64,000 nt of DNA. Source: Siphonodentalium dalli. Lineage: Eukaryota; Mollusca; Scaphopoda; Gadilida; Siphonodentaliidae. Below the pieces are notes generated by a model that ran no database searches, was not told where the DNA came from, and was given only the letters and a program-made list of their open reading frames with translations. Position numbers and translations under genes: made by a program. Each line of letters opens with the position of its first letter. Positions within the stretch are counted from its first letter, which is position 1. The DNA lies in NCBI GenBank assembly GCA_032622095.1, contig CP136066.1:55148609-55212608 (forward strand). The letters are read 5' to 3'. Positions 55,883 to 64,000 of the stretch are shown here, piece after piece.

Positions 55883-56878
55883 AGTTTTTCACATCACTTT
55901 AAGTTTCCTCGAGCAAAGACCGTCTTTCTGAGATTTGCGGAATACCTTCCCAGCCAAGTATTTTGATTACCCTTTCCTGGGTGGCTCTCAAAAGCAAGTT
56001 AATGGTGTCTACTTCCACACCTAAAAAGGTTATGATCTGACAAGTGATGTGGATTTGTGGTTTGCTTCCTGTAATCCAGAGTCAATTAGGAGCTGAGACA
56101 GACAGTGTGTCATATTCTGTCGCCCCGACTCCTGCCAAATCATCCAAATAGTCGAGGATGTGAAATATTCATTAGTACCCATGGCATCAGTAACTCTCTG
56201 ACAAATGTGGGCTGAGGACTTGGAACCCATGCTGAGGACTCTTTCTATGACCATGTGGCCTTTCCAATGAAATGAGACTAAATGAGTGTCTCTCGGGCAA
56301 ATGAAAATAAGTTTATAGGCACGAGAAAGGTCTTTACGATAACTGAAACTCCCTCTACCTTTAATCTTTATGTCTCGTTGGAAATTCCTTGGTTGACCAG
56401 GGTTGACACTACATTCCGGGGAAAAACTGTGTTTCTGTGAACCGGTTTTTGGGAGAGGATTTAAGGGTGATATCAACAGGCCTGTGGAATTAAACGGGTT
56501 CCTTTTCAATGGCCCTATAATACTCTCATATGCTACCTCTTCTGTCAAATAACTTAGCATGTGAGTTGGAAAATCCCAAGCCCCGACGTGGTTCCTTGGT
56601 ATTTTTCCAAAGGCAGAGAGTTCACTTGTGCATCCGATTGGAAACCCAAATTCTAGCAGATCACGTGTGCAGATCGTGTTGTCGTCGTAATTGGTTGACT
56701 CAAGGATTGATCGCCATAACTTGATATTAAATTTTTAACGGCATGCAAGGGGACTCTACAACCTTCAAAATTGTCGACGCCGAATCTTTGCACCAAAGCG
56801 GATTTTAGCGGATTTTGGATATGTTGTTCCCTACATTCTGCCCGACAACATGACACCAAAAAACAGCTTGTAAACAAT
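55883..56878 (-). pseudogene. DIRS-like reverse transcriptase relic (unit 2)
   Basis: Same sequence as 48650-49645, with the catalytic YLDD at 56140-56151 and the same frameshifts. The relic was therefore already dead before the segment was duplicated. Confidence 0.75.
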
Positions 56879-56938
56879 TTGTTCTAGGTCCAATGCTTCA
56901 ACGACCAGACTATATGCCACTCTTTACGCCACTCTTTA

Positions 56939-57151
56939 CAGTAATGCCCTAAATAATCGACTCCTTAATCACAGCATAATTGTGGGTATCTTTTCAGGAT
57001 TTAGTCGGAAATATGACTTGTTGCCATTCATATGAATGCTCTCACTGAGAGCTTTCCGATGAATGGCAACAAGCCATATTTCTGACTAAATCCTGAAAAG
57101 TTACCCATAATTATGCTGTGGTTAAGGAGTCGATTATTTAGGGCATTACTG
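56939..57151. mobile_element. Palindromic Tc1/mariner-type MITE (unit 2)
   Basis: Counterpart of 49706-49918, with the same TA flanks. Confidence 0.85.
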
Positions 57152-57302
57152 TACCATGTTGAACTTTCTGTGCGCACTTGTTATCGATGTCACCCCTATC
57201 CTTCAGTTTGACTTAAAACTAGATACACATATAGGCCGAAATTGATCCGGAGATGGACCGTTCATCATAGGGAGATTAAATTGTTTCTTTACCGTCCTTT
57301 AA

Positions 57303-57768
57303 AGGCCCACTTAATTTTCGAGTCGCCGATTATTTTTTTATACTGACTTGATATGCGGTTTTAATAACAATATATGCCATAAAATATGATTTAAATACTA
57401 TAATTCATCACTATTTGAAACAACTGTATCTCAGAAGATGCCCACATAGAAATAGAAAACTGCTGAAATCATAGAATGACTTCCCCCTCTGGATCCCAGA
57501 ATACAACATAATTCAAACTTTTTCAATGGAAGGGGAAGAACTCTATCTTTAATATATAGTGTTATTCCCCCTGCATTGAAAATAATGATTTTTACTGCAA
57601 TCCAGATGACAAAACGCGTTGGCAACTCAACAAAACAACATGTCCACAGTTTATTACACCGGATAAGTTGATAATACAATGTTTTGGAGCTTCCTCTTTC
57701 AAATGGTATATAATATGGCATATATTTAAAAAAAATGTAATCTGGTGGTTCGAAAATTAAGTGGGCCT
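57303..57768. mobile_element. AGGCCCACTT MITE (unit 2)
   Basis: Counterpart of 50070-50535. Confidence 0.75.
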
Positions 57769-58008
57769 TCAACCCATTAGCATTCTGAATAGCTCTCAAT
57801 TTCTCCAACTGGGCATGAAGGGCTGTTTTAACTGTCTTGGTTGTTGGCCTTCAGCTTCAAATTCTCTGTCTGTATATATGTCGGCTTTCAGTTGCACTGC
57901 CTCATCGTAATCGCTTCCACTCGAATCCAAATCTGAATCATCAGAAAGCTCGGCGTAATTTTCTAGTCCTTCTTTGTTGACGTTTTCTTGTTTTCGTCTC
58001 CGTGGCAA
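57769..58008 (-). pseudogene. Acidic ORF fragment (unit 2)
   Basis: Counterpart of 50536-50775; same uncertainty. Confidence 0.35.
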
Positions 58009-58396
58009 CTCTCAAATTGATTAACTATTTTGTCATCTTTATGAATCTGAGGTTTCCCAGTTGAACCACAATTCCTGTCCCAGTTTATACTAAAACAAAA
58101 CAAAACAAATATTGCCCAGTGATATGGGCTAAACTTATGATCCCTCTGGCTGAAACTTCTTATGTTATATTTCTCAATCAATACAATAAAGACAATAATT
58201 GTTTGAACATGATTTTGGCGTTAAATGTGGACATGTAAAAACTACCCCGCACATCTGAAGAGAATCGGACTCACCGCGATTAAGTTGCAAAGAATCGGAG
58301 CCCTTATTAGAGAACCGAAACCTCCACCAGATTTTCATTTTAGCTTCTTTTCTAAAAAAGAACGCTTTGTTGGAATTGCCACGGGCGTATTTGCTG

Positions 58397-60069
58397 TTAT
58401 ACGGGGACGAGGTCGATTTGTCCACACCCAGCGATGCTATGTTATAGGGGGACGAGGTCGATTTGTCCACACCCTAGCGGTGCTATTGTTATACGGGGAC
58501 GAGGTCGATTTGTCCACACCCTAGCGATGCTATTGTTATACGGGGACGAGGTCGATTTGTCCACACCCTAGCGATGCTATTTTTATACGGGGACGAGGTC
58601 GATTTGTCCACACCCCAGCGATGCTATTGTTATACGGGGACGAGGTCGATTTGTCCACGCCCTAGCGATGCTATTGTTATACGGGGACGAGGTCGATTTG
58701 TCCACACCCTAGCGATGCTATTTTTATACGGGGACGAGGTCGATTTGTCCACACCCCAGCGATGCTATTGTTATACGGGGACGAGGTCGATTTGTCCACA
58801 CCCTAGCGATGCTATTGTTATAGGGGGACGAGGTCGATTTGTCCACAACATAGCGATGCTATTGTTATACAGGGACGAGGTCGATTTGTCCACACCCTAG
58901 CGATGCTATTGTTATAGGGGGACGAGGTCGATTTGTCCACAACATAGCGATGCTATTGTTATACGGGGACGAGGTCGTATTTGTCCACACCCTAGCGATG
59001 CTATTGTTATAGGGGGACGAGGTCGATTTGTCCACACCCTAGCGGTGCTATTGTTATACGGGGACGAGGTCGATTTGTCCACACCCTAGCGATGCTATTG
59101 TTATACAGGGACGAGGTCGATTTGTCCACACCCTAGCGATGCTATTGTTATACGGGGACGAGGTCGTATTTGACCACACCCTAGCGATGCTATTGTTATA
59201 CGGGGACGAGGTCGTATTTGTCCACACCCTAGCGATGCTATTGTTATACGGGGACGAGGTCGTATTTGTCCACACCCTAGCGGTGCTATTGTTATAATGG
59301 GACGAGGTCGTATTTGTCCACACCCTAGCGATGCTATTGTTATACGGGGACGAGGTCGTATTTGTCCACACCCTAGCGATGCTATTGTTATACGGGGACG
59401 AGGTCGTATTTGTCCACACCCTAGCGGTGATATTGTTATACGGGACGAGGTCGTATTTGTCCACACCCTAGCGGTGCTATTGTTATAACGGGACGAGGTC
59501 GTATTTGTCCACACCCTAGCGATGCTATTGTTATACGGGGACGAGGTAGATTTGTTCACACCCTAGCGGTGATATTGTTATACGGGACGAGGTCGTATTT
59601 GTCCACACCCTAGCGGTGCTATTGTTATAATGGGACGAGGTCGTATTTGTCCACACCCTAGCGATGCTATTGTTATACGGGGACGATGTAGATTTGTCCA
59701 CACCATAGCGATGCTATTGTTATACGGAGACGAGGTCGATTCGTCCACACCCTAGCGATGCTATTTTTATACGGAGACGAGGTCGATTTGTCCACACCCT
59801 AGCGATGCTATTTTTATACGGGACGAGGTCGATTTGCCCACACCCTAGCGATGCTATTGTTATACGGGGACGAGGTCGATTTGTCTACACCCTAGCGATG
59901 CTATTGTTATACGGGGTCGAGGTCGATTTGTCCACACCCTAGCGATGCTATTGTTATACGGGGACGAGGTCGATTTGTCCACACCCTAGCGATGCTATTT
60001 TTATACGGGTCGAGGTCCATTTGTCAACACCCTAGCGATGCTATTGTTATACGGGGACGAGGTCGATTT
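58397..60069. repeat. 47/48-bp satellite array (unit 2)
   Basis: As in unit 1 with one extra repeat, so about 35 copies. The extra copy carries the GCGGTGATATTG variant, which otherwise occurs once per array, consistent with unequal exchange or replication slippage. Confidence 0.95.
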
Positions 60070-61061
60070 TCGAGAAATCACATCAACGCGGGGAAAATTC
60101 TTTCCAAAACAATTTTTTTCAAAATACAAATTGTGTTGCATGCAGAACTACTCTTTCCGTTATAAAAAAAATGGATTCCGTCCGTTCGTCCGTAACAACT
60201 TTGGAACACGTTGTCTCAGTCATCGTAGGCCGGATTTTGTTGATTTTTTTGTATTCTCGTGAACCAGCTTGGGTGAAAATATATCCACATGGATACAGTG
60301 TTATGGCTATAACATAAACACCAAGATTTAAAGCACGGCGTTAAAAAAGAGGGTTTTTTTTGTGCATAAAATGTGAACCCAAATATCAGTCTTTCAGATT
60401 CTAAGGAAACTCAGGATCTGAGTCTTCTGTAGTGAAAACGTATACCATATAACGTTTGCACTGAGACCGATTGTAAATATTTACAAAATGTTTACCTGAA
60501 TGTTGTTCATTTAAATAGAGTTATCTCTCTTCAACAGATAATTATACGATCGTATTTGAGCAGACGATTTTTAATTGTCATAGCACCATGGAATAATGGA
60601 TATGAGTTCGATAATGTTTCTATTCAATCACGACTGTCGTATGTTTCCAGGGGTACTTGTCATCGCTAGTTCGCTATGAATAACAAATACCCCAAGGCTT
60701 TATCAAATAGTTAACTGTTGTGCATTGATTTACAGACTTGCCTTGTATAAACACACCCGGGGTATGGTGGACACTGATATTGATTGACATGCACGGTAGT
60801 TTTGTCGAGAAATAAATTCAAATACAAATGTTTTATGTGCTTTCAACCGGCCAGCATACAATTGGCAATGGTTGTATAGACTATTGGTGAGTTCGTACAA
60901 TAAAGAACAATATTGTAAGTCCCACATGAACACATACTTGATGCCTGAATCATTTTCAGTACGCATGTCACGCATGTATACATTCAAGCTGGGACGTCTT
61001 GGAACTGACAAGGACAACAATCTATGGGGTGCCGTTCTTATATTTATTAGCTATTATTTAA

Positions 61062-61292
61062 CCCTTTGGGTGCCAGGGGCCGATCTCATCACAAAATAAG
61101 TCTGTTAAAGAATATAAGAATAAATTATTAAAATTGTAAAAAATTGTAAAAAAAATAATAAAAAAAAACATTGTTAGACCAATGCATTCTCTTATATATG
61201 CGAGGCGACCTATGGTCGACTCGCATATATAAGAGAATGCATTGGCACAGGGTATATGGGTTGATACAAAAATCGACCTGGCACTCAAAGGG
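61062..61292. mobile_element. piggyBac-type MITE with one cassette (unit 2)
   Basis: Counterpart of 53782-54012, TTAA on both sides. Confidence 0.85.
61177..61246. repeat. Palindromic cassette, copy 14
   Basis: Duplicate of copy 11. Confidence 0.9.
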
Positions 61293-61460
61293 TTAATATC
61301 AATGAAATCGAATATATGATATATATTATGATATCTAATTGAGTTTATAATATCATAAAATAGAATTTGGGATATCACGAAATGCTTACTATTTTATGAT
61401 ATTATATATTCGATTTTGTGATATCCAAAATGAATTTATGATATCACTAATTCCAATTTG

Positions 61461-61660
61461 TTATATCACAGGATAATAACCTGATATATCAGGATACGTA
61501 CAATGATATATCAGGATAATAACATGATACGTAAACTGATATATCAGGATAATAACCTGATATATCAGGACACGTAACCTGATACATCAGGATAATAACC
61601 TGATATATCAGGATACGTGACCTGATATATTAGGATAATAATGTGATATATAGAGGATAT
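61461..61660. repeat. CCTGATATATCAGG palindrome array (unit 2)
   Basis: Counterpart of 54181-54380. Confidence 0.85.
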
Positions 61661-61667
61661 GAAATGA

Positions 61668-61798
61668 GTGTTTCTCTCATATGATATTTATGAAACGAGT
61701 CTAAGAATTTTCAGTTTTCTCGAGCCTCCGGCGAGAGAAAACTGAAAATTCGTGACGAGTTTCATAAATATCATATGAGAGAAACACGAATTACATAT
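61668..61798. repeat. Long hairpin (unit 2)
   Basis: Counterpart of 54388-54518. Confidence 0.85.
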
Positions 61799-61933
61799 TC
61801 TATTTATCACATGACACCTATAAATTGATTATGATGTCCAAAACGCACACAAATCACTAAATAGCTATATGACATCGGCAGCAAAAGGTTAATGTGACGT
61901 CACTTCATTGCACCGGAAGCCCAATTACACCTG

Positions 61934-62293
61934 GTGAACTAGCAGAAATAATATGCACGCGAAGATATAGTGCGCTATTCTGTTCTCAGTTTGCGACATT
62001 ATATCGTATGTTTATTAGATAAATACGAATTACATATTCTATTTATCGTATAACAATGTCCAAAACTATATATTTCAAGATTATAATTGCGAGAATTTCG
62101 GCATCGCGTTGATTGACGCGCACGAATTTGACCTGCATTTAGTTAGAAATGCGGCTCGGCCCCGGCTGCCATTCAGCCAATCAGAACACACTTTTTGTCA
62201 ACAAACCAATCAAATTATCGGAAGGTGATATGAACTAGTAATTCATATGAAATTGATTTATGACATACTTTCCAACGTAAATAATGATTGAGT
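61934..62293. other. Sequence beyond the duplication, related to the unit ends
   Basis: CGAATTACATATTCTATTTA at about 62027 repeats a string near the end of both units (54509 and 61789), so this is an older, diverged relative of the unit ends. No gene. Confidence 0.5.
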
Positions 62294-62423
62294 CATATGA
62301 TAAATCAGGATAATAACCTGATATATCAGGATACGTGACCTGGTATATCAGGATAATAACCTGATATATCAGGATAATAACCTCATATATCAGGATACGT
62401 AAATTGATATAAACTGATATATA
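62294..62423. repeat. CCTGATATATCAGG palindrome array, third copy
   Basis: About six units of the same palindrome and linkers, outside the duplicated segment. Confidence 0.85.
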
Positions 62424-63803
62424 TTTGATGATTTATATTTTCAGAAAGCTATAATAGTTCATAAAACAACAATTGAATGTGTGACATGATTTTCGCATTA
62501 AGCGCAGGCCAACTCCGTTTGTGATATTCTATATTCGAGAAGAGAAAAAGTCTGATTCTCTCTCGCGAATTTTGTTACATATCCGCATGCACTGAAGACA
62601 GTAGTTTGAAATAGCTGTGATATCTTTTTTTATTTCAATTATTTCATTGCTCTTTCGGGCAGAAGAAGCTTATTTACTGACATTCTCTCTGTCATGGTCT
62701 GCTTTGGGTTGGACATTTTAGTCAAAATGGTTAAAATTGGGCGTTTTGTGTGTACACATCAAGGGACATAACTCAGTGACCGATGGTACGAACAATCCAG
62801 AGTACAGACATTTGTTTACACCGATCATATTTGTCTAAAATAAGATAGATTATTAATGGGGACTATATGTCAATGATAATGATTTAGCGATTTGAACAAC
62901 AGTACCCTCTCCCAAGTCGGCAACTGCATGTATATTGCTACCATAACGACCGAAATGACACCGAACCCCGACCTGCCAACCAATTACCTGCATGTTTTAC
63001 CTCGGCGTTCATATAGATCAATCAATCAATCGTTTTATTGCCTTATTGCCTATAGCTTCGCCCAAAAAAAAAAGACATAGAAGACAAAAGACAATGAACA
63101 AAAAGATATAGGGTATCTCGAACGAGTCCACCAGTTTATATATGGCGAACTTTATAAAACGAGTCCAGAAAATTAGATCAGAGGCTCGGTCCAAACCTAA
63201 TTTATACTGGACGAGTTTTGTAAATTTCGCTGTATTTAAATGGGACGAGAAACTAAACGCGGATTCTATATGAGGCAAGCCGGAAGTCAAGCTAGAAGTT
63301 TTCCGCGGTATCCGAGATAAGAAATAGTGCCAGATAAATAACAACACGCTTTGGTGTATTTAATTACTTATATCTAATGAAATATTTGTTCAAAAATAAA
63401 TAAACAATAGTCACACACATTGATTTAGCGTATGTATGGCGTACGGGATGTAAACTGACGACAAGACAGCTGTCAAAGGTCACATTTCCGCGCAACAATA
63501 CATTTCAGTATACTCCTGGTGCTACTTCTTGTTATACAACGGTCGTTGCAATGATGGCCGGTATTATAAACTGGGTTTATACAACGAAAGAATGGTCGAA
63601 TAATGCGCGCAAACATAACAATCACACCATGCACGTATCCTGGCTTTCCAACGTGGTCCTTCAAATGTCGGGTTTGCGACACACGGCAGCTAATAATCAG
63701 TACCATCACACACTTATATTTATACACGATCCTAACCCTTTTCTAGTACGCGGGATTCGGGTTATTTTGAAGTATAGTGCGCATGGTTCATACCTCTCTG
63801 TTA
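62424..63803. other. No recognisable gene
   Basis: Several short overlapping frames (for example 63018-63347 minus and 63551-63889 plus) have no recognisable domain. ATCAATCAATCAATCGTTTT at 63016 may be a LINE tail. Otherwise nothing. Confidence 0.4.
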
Positions 63804-64000
63804 AAGGGGAACTGGCCACTAAATCCGACCATTTATGGGACCATCTCTTTTCATACTCAACAGAATATGCAACAAATGAATTAATTTGAGCCATAGATTA
63901 GTGAAAAATACACCATTGTGCTCTGTGAACGATGCAAACAACATGGTAATTATAATGAAAATGAATAAATGGCTGGAGTCATAAATTCATTTTCATTACA
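63804..64000 (+). repeat. TTAA-type MITE end, runs off the window
   Basis: TTAAAGGGGAACTGGCC start with AAATCCGACCATTTATGGGA, as at 23768. Near the window end, ATGGCTGGAGTCATAAATT sits within a TAATGAAAATGAAT/ATTCATTTTCATTA palindrome. The right terminus is outside the window. Confidence 0.6.

Larger units (their letters stand above)
54654..61933 (+). repeat. 7.2-kb tandem segmental duplication, unit 2
   Basis: 7280 bp, equal to unit 1 plus one 47-bp satellite copy (inserted around 59427-59475). Three single-base differences were seen downstream of the array: 53074/60354, 53230/60510 and 53488/60768. Unit 2 ends CCAATTACACCTG at 61933 and then diverges. Confidence 0.95.

Noticed and set aside
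1-64000. tRNA, 5S or other Pol III genes
   Set aside because: I looked for GGTTCGA-type B boxes with paired A boxes and found no candidate with a plausible cloverleaf. Not exhaustive without a covariance search.

Overview
The window looks like nuclear DNA from an animal genome, most likely a marine invertebrate; the species cannot be named from sequence alone. The evidence is AT-rich DNA full of decayed transposons: a Ty3/gypsy LTR element, CR1/jockey-type LINE fragments, a DIRS-like tyrosine-recombinase retroelement relic, and many non-autonomous DNA transposons whose target-site duplications (TSDs) fit hAT, piggyBac and Tc1/mariner-pogo. I find no convincing host protein-coding gene, no rRNA, no tRNA and no CRISPR array. 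All alignments were done by eye.

Layout. 1-9.4 kb: short inverted-repeat elements, micro- and minisatellites, and a 1.19-kb hAT-type element with an exact 8-bp TSD. 9.8-11.3 kb: 5'-truncated LINE with an (ATCTTGT)3 tail. 11.4-12.3 kb: large imperfect inverted repeat. 13.6-20.9 kb: a nest in which a LINE endonuclease relic was hit by a 2-bp-TSD MITE, a 5-bp-TSD foldback element and a complete LTR retrotransposon (15350-20923). That element has identical 153-bp LTRs, TSD TCAGT, a primer-binding site, a polypurine tract and one intact 1488-codon gag-pol frame. 21.9-45.9 kb: LINE relics, TTAA-flanked MITEs (one nested in another, with the empty site preserved elsewhere in the window), hairpin elements, GAT-type microsatellites and a dispersed ~165-bp repeat.

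47.4-61.9 kb is a head-to-tail duplication of a ~7.2-kb segment. Each copy carries a MITE pair of palindromic cassettes, the DIRS-like relic, a 47/48-bp satellite array, a piggyBac-type MITE and an array built on the 14-bp palindrome CCTGATATATCAGG. The copies differ by exactly one satellite repeat (47 bp) and, as far as I can see, three single bases.

The most unusual signal is a ~69-bp palindromic cassette (outer GCCAATGCATTCTC, inner TATATGCGAG, and their complements). It occurs 14 times in 64 kb inside elements with unrelated termini and different TSDs. The only gene that looks functional is the retrotransposon gag-pol; the rest are relics or structural repeats.
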